NCBI GenBank assembly: GCA_023395595.1
Contig: JAEWYO010000070.1
Span: 1 to 64,000, forward strand
DNA from: Bacillota bacterium
GTDB lineage: Bacteria; Bacillota; Clostridia; Christensenellales; CAG-138
Direction of reading: 5' to 3'
DNA: 64,000 nucleotides
The notes below the pieces were generated by a model that saw only the letters and a list, made by a program, of their open reading frames with translations, was not told the DNA's origin and did not search any database. Shown in pieces: positions 52,100-60,534 of this stretch (position 1 is its first letter; every line of letters starts with the position of its first letter). Made by a program: the position numbers and the translations under genes.

Positions 52100-52109
52100 G
52101 GATCGAACC
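52100..52109. repeat. Left 10-bp target-site duplication
   Basis: GGATCGAACC, identical to 53738-53747 on the other side of the element. Confidence 0.93.
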
Positions 52110-52141
52110 CAATGTCATTAAGTTAAGCCCTTGAGCAACAA
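52110..52141 (+). repeat. Left terminal inverted repeat of the IS element
   Basis: CAATGTCATTAAG then TTAAGCCCTTGAGCAACAA; differs from the right end by a few substitutions and a 2-bp indel. Confidence 0.9.
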
Positions 52142-52146
52142 CACAT

Positions 52147-52185
52147 AAGAACCGAGTACGACGAAAAACGTACCCGGTTCTTTTT
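52147..52185 (+). terminator. Outward-shielding terminator inside the left end of the IS
   Basis: AAGAACCG..TACG/CGTA..CGGTTCTT (52147-52160 with 52169-52182, one mismatch) followed by TTTTT. It would stop transcripts entering from outside before the transposase gene, a common self-limiting device. Confidence 0.85.
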
Positions 52186-52275
52186 CATCGGGATATTTTG
52201 AAGAAAAAGATTGACAAAGAGGTAAAAATTTGCGGCGAAGCCCCTTGAAAGAAAATATTTCAAGGAGGTTTAGCG

Positions 52276-53580
52276 GTGAGTTTTGCCGAGAGAGTGAAAG
52301 AAGTTTTACTGGAAAGAATACACGAGATGTCAGCCAACGCATGGTTGTTTGTGCAAAATCCAGAGAGCGATTTTACGAGAAAGAGAAAGCTGGATTTTGA
52401 AACGATGCTCCGGTGCCTGATTGCAATGGAGAGCGGAAGCCTGCAAAAAGAGCTGCTGGAGATGTTCCGATTTAACCCGGATACTGCAACGGTTTCCGCG
52501 TTTTATCAGCAGCGCAGAAAAATATTGCCGGAAGCATGGGAGTTTCTGCTTTGTGATTTTAACAAAGCCTTTGAAGTCAGCAAGACGTATCGCGGGTATC
52601 GTTTGCTCGTCTGCGATGGAACTTCCTTAAACATTGCACGAAACCCAGATGATCAAGAAAACTACTATCAGACCTCTTCCGACGCGAAGGGATATAATCT
52701 TCTTCACCTGAATGCCATGTATGACTTGTGTGAAAGGCGATATATGGATGCCATTATCCAGCCCGGAAGAACGAATAACGAGTGCCGCGCAATGGCGGAT
52801 ATGATCGACCGGAGCAATTCCGGGCACAAGACGATCTTCCTTGCGGATCGCGGGTACGAATCTTACAACATTTTTGCTCACGTCGAACAGCACGAGATGT
52901 TTTATCTAATTCGGGTGAAGGATAGCCCCAGCAGGAGCATACTTTCCGGTCTTTCTTTGCCGCAGTCAGGGGAATTCGATACGAACGTACATTTGACGCT
53001 GACTCGCAAGCAAACAAAACAAGCAAGAGCCTGCTCAGGGATCTATAGATTTCTCGCGAATAAAAGCACTTTTGACTATCTGAATCAAAACGAATTCTAT
53101 CCGATCACCTTGCGAGTTGTGCGTTTCCGTCTGTCTGCCGACACCTATGAATGCGTGATCACTAATCTACCGAACGACGAATTCCCGCCGGACGAACTCA
53201 AAAAGCTCTACGCAATGCGTTGGGGAATCGAGACATCTTTTCGTGAATTGAAATACGCAATCGGGTTGAGTTGCTTTCATTCAAAAAAGGTGGAGTATAT
53301 CAAGCAAGAAATCTTTGCCCGGCTGGTTCTCTACAATTTCTGCGAGATCATCACAACCCATGTGGTGATTCAGCGAAAAGACTTCAAGTACGTCTACCAA
53401 ATCAACTATACCATGGCGATCCATTTTTGCCGGTATTTCCTTCGTTGTACTCCTGATATATCTCCACCCAATGTTGAGTTGATGCTACACAAACTTCTGC
53501 TTCCCGTCAGATCTGGGCGCAGCGACCCTCGAAAAGTCACGCCTAAGTCGGTTGTCAGCTTTTTGTATCGCGTAGCTTAA
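52276..53580 (+). CDS. IS4-family transposase
   Basis: 434 residues, intact. DDE motif: Asp in LLVCDGTSLNIA, Asp in TIFLADRGYESYN, and Glu in RWGIETSFRELKYAIG, the YREK-like block of IS4 transposases (here with R/E/K spacing). Start is GTG 52276 with AAGGAGG at 52262-52268. Cuts and pastes the element whose ends bound it. Confidence 0.95.
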   Translation: MSFAERVKEVLLERIHEMSANAWLFVQNPESDFTRKRKLDFETMLRCLIAMESGSLQKELLEMFRFNPDTATVSAFYQQRRKILPEAWEFLLCDFNKAFEVSKTYRGYRLLVCDGTSLNIARNPDDQENYYQTSSDAKGYNLLHLNAMYDLCERRYMDAIIQPGRTNNECRAMADMIDRSNSGHKTIFLADRGYESYNIFAHVEQHEMFYLIRVKDSPSRSILSGLSLPQSGEFDTNVHLTLTRKQTKQARACSGIYRFLANKSTFDYLNQNEFYPITLRVVRFRLSADTYECVITNLPNDEFPPDELKKLYAMRWGIETSFRELKYAIGLSCFHSKKVEYIKQEIFARLVLYNFCEIITTHVVIQRKDFKYVYQINYTMAIHFCRYFLRCTPDISPPNVELMLHKLLLPVRSGRSDPRKVTPKSVVSFLYRVA

Positions 53581-53650
53581 CCCTCTTTGAATATACCTTC
53601 ATTGTCGGCAGATGGCAATCTGTCTGTTTGTGTCGTCTTCGTGTGCAGAT

Positions 53651-53689
53651 AAAAGGCAGCGGACTGTTGTGTCTCAGTCTCGCTGCCTT
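53651..53689 (-). terminator. Hairpin inside the right end of the IS
   Basis: AAGGCAGCG/CGCTGCCTT (53653-53661 with 53681-53689), with inner ACT/AGT pairing. On the minus strand it is followed by TTATC after two more T, so it can act against transcription coming from abfA. Confidence 0.7.
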
Positions 53690-53703
53690 GTCTTGGTATT
53701 GGA

Positions 53704-53737
53704 TTGTTGCTTTGAGGGGCTTATCTTAATGACATTG
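53704..53737 (-). repeat. Right terminal inverted repeat of the IS element
   Basis: Inward reading CAATGTCATTAAG then ATAAGCCCCTCAAAGCAACAA on the minus strand. Confidence 0.9.
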
Positions 53738-53747
53738 GGATCGAACC
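53738..53747. repeat. Right 10-bp target-site duplication
   Basis: GGATCGAACC, identical to 52100-52109. Confidence 0.93.
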
Positions 53748-53820
53748 GAATTGCCTTTTGCGTGAAGAATCGAGCTTGCGGCGCAGATGGGGATGGGGGG
53801 AGACACGCGAGCAACCGCAA

Positions 53821-55320
53821 TTAACCCATCCGGACGCGAATCATATTCCAGGAGAATTTGGGCAGGGTGATTTCAAGCATGTCGCCATCGAGCCGGTATT
53901 TGGTGAGGTGAACGGGGCGAATCGGCGCGGCATCCGCTGTGTTGATGCTTTCCGGCGCAAATCCGTTGAGCGAAACAAATTCTAGAATGGATGGAGTATC
54001 TGCTTGAGCGAACGAAATCTTGCAGTCCTGATCCTGCGATATGCTGCGGTTGACCAGGAACAGGACAACTTCGTTCTTGTCGGTGTTGTGTGTTGCCGCG
54101 CAGTCAACGGTTGGAATTGCGTCTCCTACGCTGCATGCATACGTTGGCGAATCGACCGAAACTTGCAGCGAAGTGCCGCGTCCGTGCTGCGAGGCATACA
54201 GAAACGGGTAATAGATGGTCTGCACCCATGCGCGCCCGCCCGGTTCGGTCATGATTGGCGCGATGGTGTTGACCAGCTGTGCAAGGCAGGCGATCTTTAC
54301 AACGTCCGCGCTTCGTAAGAGTGTGTTTAGCATGCAACCGACCAGCAGCGCATCCGCGCCATCATAGCGCTCCTCCTCAATGGCGCGCGGAAATGTCCAT
54401 TTCTCAGGAATAACGCCCTCTTTTTGAAAATGATACCAGACGTTCCATTCGTCAAACGAAAGAAATACATCGCGATCACTGTTCCTGCTGGCTTTTTCTG
54501 CGCGGCAAATCTCCGCAACCTCGCGAATGAACCCTTCCATCTCCACGCTTCGCGCAAGAAAAGAGGGAACATCGCCATCGTTGTTTTGATAATACTGATG
54601 CAGGGAGAGGTAGTCGATATAGGGGAAACAGTGCTTGAGCACGGTCTGCTCCCAAACCCCGAAAGTTGGCATGCTGCGAAAGGAGCTTCCGCAGGCGACC
54701 AGCTCAATCGAAGGATCGCGCCACTTCATCATCTTTGCGGTTTCGCAGGCGGCCCTGCTGTATTCTTCCGCTGTCTTGGCGCAGATTTGCCAGGGACCAT
54801 CCATCTCGTTGCCGAGGCACCAGAGATTGACGCCGTATGGTTCTGCGTGCCCGTTTGCACGTCGCAGGTCGGCATAATGGGTCGGCAGATCGCCGTTTAC
54901 ATAATCCAGCAGGTCGCATGCGCTCTGAGGCGTGCCGGTACCGAGATTGACGCCGAGCATGGCTTGTGTACCGAGGCGTTCGCACCACTGCAGGAATTCA
55001 TCCGTGCCGACCTGATTTGGCTCCAGCGCAAACCAGGCAAGATCGGGCCGCACGGGGCGCTGCTCCTTTGGACCGATTCCGTCCTGCCAACGGTAGCCGG
55101 AGAGGAAGTTTCCACCCGGATAGCGGATGCAACTCAGTTGCAGCGGGCGCACGAGTTCCATCACGTCCTGACGGAATCCGAACGGGTCTGCGGTCGGGTG
55201 CTCGGGTTCGTAGATGCCCGTATAGACCGAGCGTCCCATATGTTCGATAAACGAGCTGTAGATGCGCGGGTCAATTTCGCTGATTTGTTTTTGCAGATCA
55301 ATCGCGATGTTCGTTGTCAT
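53821..55320 (-). CDS. GH51 alpha-L-arabinofuranosidase
   Basis: 499 residues, normal for the family. Acid/base Glu172 is in LWCLGNEMDGPWQ and nucleophile Glu291 in FLSFDEWNVWYH; IYSSFIEHMGRSVYTGIYEP and CIRYPGGNFLSGYRWQDGIG are standard N-terminal blocks. No signal peptide, so it acts in the cytoplasm on imported arabino-oligosaccharides. ATG at 55320 overlaps the lacI-type stop by 4 bp, so the longer frame to 55491 is rejected. With GH127 and the ABC importer it forms an arabinoside-degrading locus. Confidence 0.96.
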   Translation of the reverse strand: MTTNIAIDLQKQISEIDPRIYSSFIEHMGRSVYTGIYEPEHPTADPFGFRQDVMELVRPLQLSCIRYPGGNFLSGYRWQDGIGPKEQRPVRPDLAWFALEPNQVGTDEFLQWCERLGTQAMLGVNLGTGTPQSACDLLDYVNGDLPTHYADLRRANGHAEPYGVNLWCLGNEMDGPWQICAKTAEEYSRAACETAKMMKWRDPSIELVACGSSFRSMPTFGVWEQTVLKHCFPYIDYLSLHQYYQNNDGDVPSFLARSVEMEGFIREVAEICRAEKASRNSDRDVFLSFDEWNVWYHFQKEGVIPEKWTFPRAIEEERYDGADALLVGCMLNTLLRSADVVKIACLAQLVNTIAPIMTEPGGRAWVQTIYYPFLYASQHGRGTSLQVSVDSPTYACSVGDAIPTVDCAATHNTDKNEVVLFLVNRSISQDQDCKISFAQADTPSILEFVSLNGFAPESINTADAAPIRPVHLTKYRLDGDMLEITLPKFSWNMIRVRMG

Positions 55321-56360
55321 GCCATCCTCCGCGTGCCGAGCGTGGATTCGCGCTCGATGATCGAGCACTCCAGCAGGATCTCGTGTTCGGTGGGCATGCC
55401 TTTGCCGGAGAGGATGTCCAGCATGATGTGCGCGGCTTTTTGCCCGATCTCGAACAGCGGCAATGCAACGGTTGAGAGCTGTGGCCGGCACACGGTCGAG
55501 ATCTCGCGATTATCAAACCCGATCAACAAAACATCCTTGCCGACCTCGATCCCGTTTGCGTTGCAATAGTCCAGAACACCCGTCGCCATCAGGTCGTTGT
55601 GCGCAAAGATTGCCGTGGTTCCGTTTTTGATCAATTGCTCGCCGAGTGCATATCCGCAGTCGCGACTCCAGTCGCCGACCATGGTCAAGGCGGGGTTGTA
55701 AGGCACCCCGTGCGTGAAGAGTGCTTCTTGATGCCCGCGTGTGCGATTGTAGGAATGGCTGCTATCGGCTGGGCCGGAGATCATGCCGATCGTGCGCCCG
55801 CCGGCGCGAATCAACCGTTCGGTTGCCTCAAAGGCGGCCTTTTTGTCGTCGTAGATCACGGAAGGAATGGAGGTGTCCAGGCTGGTGCAGTAGGCACAGA
55901 CGAACTGCGGCTCCGAATGCTCAGACAACGAGACGACAACGTGGCTGTGGCATCCAATATAGATGATGCCATCCACCTGCTTGCTGAGCATTTCATCGAC
56001 AACACCGTGGACGAGCTCTGTACTCTGGGCCAAATCCTTCGGGCCGTTGCCATAGCGTTTGAAGAAACGCAGATTTCCTAATATGTAGTGATAACCGGCT
56101 TCGTCGCATGCGGCTGCGATGCCGTCCACGATCTCCGGTGCGTTGAATACGGTCAAATCCTCTGTCACAATGCCCAGGGTTTGGCTGCGTCCGCTTTTCA
56201 GGTAACGGGCATTGAGGTTGGGGCGGTAGTTCAGCTCGCGGGCGGCATCCATCACCAACTGCCGGGTTTCGGCGTTGACGCCATACTTTCCGTTGAGCAC
56301 CTTGCTGACGGTCGCAATGGATACACCGGTGCGTTCCGAAATCTCCCGAATCGTTGCCAT
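55317..56360 (-). CDS. LacI-family repressor of the arabinoside locus
   Basis: 347 residues from ATG 56360; the frame extends to 56504 but lacks LacI features there. HTH: MATIREISERTGVSIATVSK with hinge NYRPNLNARYLKSGR; the sugar-binding core runs from TLGIVTEDLTVFNAPE to FDNREISTVCRPQLSTVALP. Cognate ligand should be an arabinose-containing sugar. Operators of TAAACGTTTA type flank both divergent promoters, so it probably also represses itself and abfA. Confidence 0.93.
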   Translation of the reverse strand: MATIREISERTGVSIATVSKVLNGKYGVNAETRQLVMDAARELNYRPNLNARYLKSGRSQTLGIVTEDLTVFNAPEIVDGIAAACDEAGYHYILGNLRFFKRYGNGPKDLAQSTELVHGVVDEMLSKQVDGIIYIGCHSHVVVSLSEHSEPQFVCAYCTSLDTSIPSVIYDDKKAAFEATERLIRAGGRTIGMISGPADSSHSYNRTRGHQEALFTHGVPYNPALTMVGDWSRDCGYALGEQLIKNGTTAIFAHNDLMATGVLDYCNANGIEVGKDVLLIGFDNREISTVCRPQLSTVALPLFEIGQKAAHIMLDILSGKGMPTEHEILLECSIIERESTLGTRRMA

Positions 56361-56416
56361 AGTCGTTACTCTTTCTGCTTTTGTTGCGTGCGATCTTGCT
56401 TTTCCTGTCTTTATGT

Positions 56417-56638
56417 TAAACGTTATATGCATAAAAATCAAGTGAAATCGCGGATTTTCTGATCCATCGCGTGTTCGATCCGCAGAATTTTTGATGGTTT
56501 TCAAAAGAATTCCTCAAAAACTCTTTACAAACGCATTTCTGTTGCAGTATAGTAGCGATATCAAAGAAAACGTTTAACATAAAACATCGAATTATCTACC
56601 AAAACACATCTATAATGGCTAAAACGAGTAAACGTTTA
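56417..56638. promoter_or_regulatory. LacI operators and promoter between lacI-abfA and GH127 genes
   Basis: Three copies of an operator: TAAACGTTAT (56417-56426), AAAACGTTTA (56567-56576) and the perfect palindrome TAAACGTTTA (56629-56638). A plus-strand promoter TTTACA (56524-56529), 18 bp, TATAGT (56548-56553) sits between them, and another TATAAT lies at 56611-56616. Operators downstream of the start would block transcription of the GH127 gene; the 56417 copy covers the lacI promoter side. Confidence 0.75.
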
Positions 56639-56660
56639 GCATGATAAGGAAGACTTCACA

Positions 56661-58655
56661 ATGGCAAACAAACTGCGTCCATCTTCGATCCGGCAGATTG
56701 AGATCACAGATCAACTGTTTGGGCGGTATGTCTCCATTCTGGCGGAATCGATCCTACCGTATCAGTGGAATGCACTCAACGGTGGTGTCGATATTTCGGA
56801 CACGGATCAATGGGAGGCACTCAACGGACGGGTAACGGACGAACGGGTCTCCAGCTGCATCGATAACTTTCGCATCGCAGCCGGAGAGAAGCAGGGCAAG
56901 CACTCCGGCGCCGTGTTTCAGGATACCGATGCGTACAAGTGGCTCGAAGCCGCAGCGTACTGCATCGAGATTGGAAAAGGTGCGTCGTTGCGGGAGCGCG
57001 CAGACGAGCTGATCGAGCTGATCAGCCGCGCGCAGCAGCCCGACGGATATCTTAACACGTTCTTTACCATTGCAGACCCCGCTCACCGCTGGAAAAACCT
57101 CGCGGAAGGGCACGAGCTCTATTGCGCGGGGCATCTGATTGAAGCCGCGGTGGCATACTATCACGCAACCGGAACCGACCGGCTGTTGGAGGTTGGCAAA
57201 CGATTTGCGGACTTGATCGCGACCGTGTTCGGACCGGAAGAGGGCAAGTGCAAGGGGTATCCCGGGCATCAGGAGATCGAGCTCGCACTGGTGAAGCTCT
57301 ATCGCGTGACCCGCGAGAGCCGCTATCTCGAACTCGCGAAGCACTTCTTAAGCGAGCGCGGCAAGGCGCCGAACTATCTCATCGCCGAGATGGAGACGAC
57401 CAAAGACTTCCGCCTGTTTCCGGAGTTTTCGCATTACGATGCGGAATATGCGCAGACGCACCTGCCGCCAATCGAGCAGACCACGGCGGAAGGGCACGCG
57501 GTTCGCGCGGTCTATATGTATTCCGCGATGGCGGATCTTGCCAAGGAATGCGACGACGAGAAAATGAAGCAGGCTTGCAAGACGCTCTGGGAAAACATCA
57601 CCACCAAACGCATGTATATCACGGGCGGCATCGGCTCTTCGGGATTGCTAGAGCGCTTTACGGTGGATTATGATCTGCCCAATGATCGCATGTATTGTGA
57701 ATCCTGCGCTTCGATCGGGCTGATGATGTTCGGTCAGCGCATGAACCTGCTCACGCGGGATGCTTCGTATTACGATGTTGTCGAGCGTGCGCTCTGCAAT
57801 ACCGTGCTCGCCGGTATTTCCGCCGCGGGGGATCGATATTTCTACGTCAATCCGTTGGAAGTTTGGCCGGATAACTGCAAGTCCTCCACGTCGATGTCGC
57901 ATGTGAAGCCCGTCCGTCAGGAGTGGTTCTCCTGCGCTTGCTGCCCGCCGAATATTGCGCGGACACTTGCGTCCGTCGGGCAGTATATCTATGCAGAGGA
58001 CGAAAAATCCGTCTATATCAACCAATTTATCTCATCTAAACTGAAGACTTCGATAGCAGGGACGGATGTCTCGCTCTGCCTCGATTCCAGCTACATGGCA
58101 GATGGTTGCATCCGTATTTCGGTTGACAGTGCTTCCGCTCATCCGTTCACAGTGCGCGTGCGCATTCCGCATTTCTTGAAGAACCCGGTGTTCCTACTGG
58201 ATCAAACCGAAATTACGCCGGTGATTGAGAACGGATATGCAGTGCTGGCTGTTTCCCGCGCAGGGGAGCAGACCTTCACCCTTCGTGGCCTTGTCGAACC
58301 GGAATTCTTTGTGGCAAACGATCAGGTGCGCGCCGACATCGGCAAACTTGCGCTGATGTTCGGGCCTTATGTCTATTGCCTTGAGGAGATGGACAACGGG
58401 AAGAACTTGGCGAACGTATTTGTGCAGCCGCGAAATGCGATTGAGAAGAAGCCTCCTGTGGAAGGAATGCCCGGCGCGCTGCCGACACTGGCATTCACCG
58501 GAGAGCGTCTCCTGCGCACGACGGAGCAAACCGGCGCGCTCTATGCGTCACCGAGTTTTGAGAAGACGCAGGCGGCATTGACCGCAATTCCTTACTGCCT
58601 CTGGTGCAATCGCGAACCCGGAGAAATGCTGGTTTGGATGAAGGCAAGCCTCTAA
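56661..58655 (+). CDS. GH127 beta-L-arabinofuranosidase (DUF1680)
   Basis: 664 residues, all-helical N-terminal barrel plus beta domains. The Zn-thiolate active site is intact: Glu347 and Cys349 in MYCESCASIG, and Cys427/Cys428 in FSCACCPPNIA, matching the Glu/Cys3 pattern of characterised GH127 enzymes, where the first of the CC pair is the nucleophile. No signal peptide, so cytoplasmic. Removes beta-L-arabinofuranose from arabino-oligosaccharides such as those of hydroxyproline-rich plant glycoproteins, complementing GH51. Under the LacI operators. Confidence 0.95.
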   Translation: MANKLRPSSIRQIEITDQLFGRYVSILAESILPYQWNALNGGVDISDTDQWEALNGRVTDERVSSCIDNFRIAAGEKQGKHSGAVFQDTDAYKWLEAAAYCIEIGKGASLRERADELIELISRAQQPDGYLNTFFTIADPAHRWKNLAEGHELYCAGHLIEAAVAYYHATGTDRLLEVGKRFADLIATVFGPEEGKCKGYPGHQEIELALVKLYRVTRESRYLELAKHFLSERGKAPNYLIAEMETTKDFRLFPEFSHYDAEYAQTHLPPIEQTTAEGHAVRAVYMYSAMADLAKECDDEKMKQACKTLWENITTKRMYITGGIGSSGLLERFTVDYDLPNDRMYCESCASIGLMMFGQRMNLLTRDASYYDVVERALCNTVLAGISAAGDRYFYVNPLEVWPDNCKSSTSMSHVKPVRQEWFSCACCPPNIARTLASVGQYIYAEDEKSVYINQFISSKLKTSIAGTDVSLCLDSSYMADGCIRISVDSASAHPFTVRVRIPHFLKNPVFLLDQTEITPVIENGYAVLAVSRAGEQTFTLRGLVEPEFFVANDQVRADIGKLALMFGPYVYCLEEMDNGKNLANVFVQPRNAIEKKPPVEGMPGALPTLAFTGERLLRTTEQTGALYASPSFEKTQAALTAIPYCLWCNREPGEMLVWMKASL

Positions 58656-58723
58656 TTCTAACAAAGAGCTGGCAAACACGTCTGAAAAAATCTAAAACTC
58701 TCTAGTATCTACTTATCATTTGA

Positions 58724-58988
58724 AAGTTGCTGTAATGATCCGATGTCTGCGGCGCAAGCCGCAGGCACACCCGAAGATTCTATCTCTCACTTTGATCAGC
58801 AGACGGAAGTTGCTGTAATGCTCCGATGTCTGCGGCGTAAGCCGCAGCCACCCCGAAGATTCTATCTCTCGCTTTGATCAGCAGACGGAAGTTGCTGTAA
58901 TGCTCCGATGTCTGCGGCGTAAGCCGCAGTCTCGCCCAAAGATTCGATCTCTCTGGTTTATATCAGCAGCAGGAAGTTGCTGTATAAT
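58724..58988 (+). repeat. Three tandem ~83-bp units with GNRA-capped hairpins, plus a partial fourth
   Basis: Units start at AAGTTGCTGTAATG, positions 58724, 58807 and 58889, with periods of 83, 82 and 85 bp; the fourth (58974) stops at TATAAT. Each full unit holds a perfect 7-bp hairpin CTGCGGC-loop-GCCGCAG with loop GCAA, GTAA and GTAA, all GNRA-type if RNA. The unit's own ends (GTTGCTG and CAGCAGAC) are complementary apart from one bulge, so each unit can fold as two nested stems. The whole array lies between the GH127 stop and the ABC importer genes. Function unknown. Confidence 0.85.
58983..58988 (+). promoter_or_regulatory. Probable -10 element of the sugar ABC importer
   Basis: TATAAT in the truncated fourth repeat unit, 28 bp before the ATG of the binding protein, with no clear -35 at 17 bp. 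It would give a leader of about 20 nt with the ribosome site GGAAGGG (59001-59007). Confidence 0.5.
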
Positions 58989-59015
58989 AAATAAATACAA
59001 GGAAGGGAATTGGAA

Positions 59016-60422
59016 ATGAAAACCAAGAAGTTACTTGCTCTGCTGCTTTGTGCCATGATGGTTTCCGCCCTGTTCGCATGCGCACAACCCGCAGCACCTG
59101 CAACCGAAGAACCCGCCACCGAGGCAACCGAAGCCCCCGCGGCCGAGGCAACCGAAGCGGCACCCGCACCTGCAGAGAAGATTACACTCACCTTCTCGCT
59201 CTGGGGTGATCCTGCGGAGCAGGAAACGACGCAGAAAGCGCTCGACGTTTACAACAACTCGCAGGATAAAGTATACGTCAAAGCACTGCAAATCGGACGC
59301 GATGAGTATAACGAAAAGCTCCAGACTATGGCGACCGCTGGCGAAATGCCGGATTGCGGCATGGTAGCGGAAGACACCGTGATCGCGTGGGCAAGAGACG
59401 GCCTGCTGTCCGATGTGGACATCTATGCCGGTCAGAAAAACCTGCCGCTGGACTACCTTGCATTCAAGTACAACGGCAAGACCGTTGCCTATTCCTCTGC
59501 AAACGAAGTCCTCGCTCTGTGGTACAACAAAGCGATGTTCGACGCAGCAGGCATCCCCTATCCGCCGACCACGCTGGACAAGGCTTGGACGTGGGATCAG
59601 TTCGTTGAGGTTGCCAAGCAGTTGACGATTGACGCCAACGGCAAGCATCCGGGCGACGCCGGTTTCAACAAGGACAACATTGTCCAGTACGGCGCGTATG
59701 TCAACCAGTACACCTGGCAGCTCGAAGCATGGGCGCTCAGCAATGGCGGCAGCTTCTTCTCGGCGGATGGCAAATCTGTCGTGTTTGACGACGCAGCAAT
59801 CGAAGGCATCCAGAAGGTGTTCGACCTGCATCTCGTGGACAACGTCGCTCCGCTGAATGACGGCACGCAGGACAACGGTTTTGCCAGCTCTCTGGGCGCA
59901 GGCAACGTTGCCATGTGCACCGAAGGCCAGTGGGCAACCGGATTCCGTTCCGGCCTGGAAGGCATTGACTACGGCGTTGCCGTTCTGCCCTACATGAAGG
60001 AAAAAGTGACCATCGCGACGGGCGGCCCGACGGGCGTGTTCGCAACGTCGAAATATCCGCAGGAAGCGGCCGAATTCCTCAGATGGTACAACAGCGAAGA
60101 AAACAACATCGGCACGATCATGGCGGGCTGGTGGATGCCCACAAAGCAAAACTGGTACACCGATGAAACGCTGCTCAAGTCCTGGGTGGACGATTGCGAA
60201 CTCCGCGCAGCGCTCCCGGCAGATGCCTACAAGACCGCGATTGTTGACGTCGCACTCAACACCGAAGTCACGCATCAGACCGGCTGGTACTATACGCCGA
60301 ATACGTTTGAAGTTCTCGTGAAGACCCTGCAGCCGGCGCTCGTGGAAGCGATTAACGGCAGCAAGACGGCCAAAGAAGTCATCGATTCCGTCCGGGATGC
60401 CATGCAGGCACAACTCGGCTGA
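59016..60422 (+). CDS. Sugar ABC transporter substrate-binding lipoprotein
   Basis: 468 residues from ATG 59016 (TTG 59010 rejected because it falls in the ribosome site region). Signal peptide with lipobox ALFAC; then a low-complexity linker of Thr-Glu/Pro-Ala repeats; then a family-1 solute-binding fold (ITLTFSLWGDPAEQETTQKAL; DYLAFKYNGKTVAYSSANEVLALWYNKAMFD; GNVAMCTEGQWATG). It captures the sugar outside and passes it to the two permeases. The first gene of the importer operon, likely the highest expressed. Confidence 0.92.
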   Translation: MKTKKLLALLLCAMMVSALFACAQPAAPATEEPATEATEAPAAEATEAAPAPAEKITLTFSLWGDPAEQETTQKALDVYNNSQDKVYVKALQIGRDEYNEKLQTMATAGEMPDCGMVAEDTVIAWARDGLLSDVDIYAGQKNLPLDYLAFKYNGKTVAYSSANEVLALWYNKAMFDAAGIPYPPTTLDKAWTWDQFVEVAKQLTIDANGKHPGDAGFNKDNIVQYGAYVNQYTWQLEAWALSNGGSFFSADGKSVVFDDAAIEGIQKVFDLHLVDNVAPLNDGTQDNGFASSLGAGNVAMCTEGQWATGFRSGLEGIDYGVAVLPYMKEKVTIATGGPTGVFATSKYPQEAAEFLRWYNSEENNIGTIMAGWWMPTKQNWYTDETLLKSWVDDCELRAALPADAYKTAIVDVALNTEVTHQTGWYYTPNTFEVLVKTLQPALVEAINGSKTAKEVIDSVRDAMQAQLG

Positions 60423-60460
60423 TCGAATCACCGAAACAGCATCGACTAGCAAATGAGCAA

Positions 60461-60515
60461 GCGGGGCGCCTGTATGGTACATGCCTATGCGGGTGCCCCG
60501 CGGTTCTTATTTTCC
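60461..60515 (+). terminator. Hairpin between binding-protein and permease genes
   Basis: GCGGGGC/GCCCCGC (60461-60467 with 60495-60501), extended by GCC/GGT pairs, then GGTTCTTATTTT. The spacing and partial T-run suit a partial terminator or mRNA end that lowers permease relative to binding-protein level. Confidence 0.65.
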
Positions 60516-60534
60516 AGGAAAGTGTGAGATCGTC

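Larger units (their letters stand above)
52110..53737 (+). mobile_element. Complete IS4-family insertion sequence, 1628 bp
   Basis: Bounded by imperfect inverted repeats: left CAATGTCATTAAGTTAAGCC (52110 onward, about 32 bp) and right, read inward on the minus strand, CAATGTCATTAAGATAAGCC (53737 to about 53704). Flanked by 10-bp target duplications and carrying one intact transposase. Hairpins lie just inside both ends. The perfect target duplications and intact gene suggest recent insertion. Confidence 0.95.

Noticed and set aside
58724..58988. CRISPR array
   Set aside because: Repeats are adjacent with no unique spacers, and the period (82-85 bp) is unlike CRISPR.
59031..60482. 483-codon minus-strand frame across the binding-protein gene
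   Set aside because: Opposite-strand shadow of an unmistakable solute-binding lipoprotein; composition is Cys/His/Arg-rich and matches no family.
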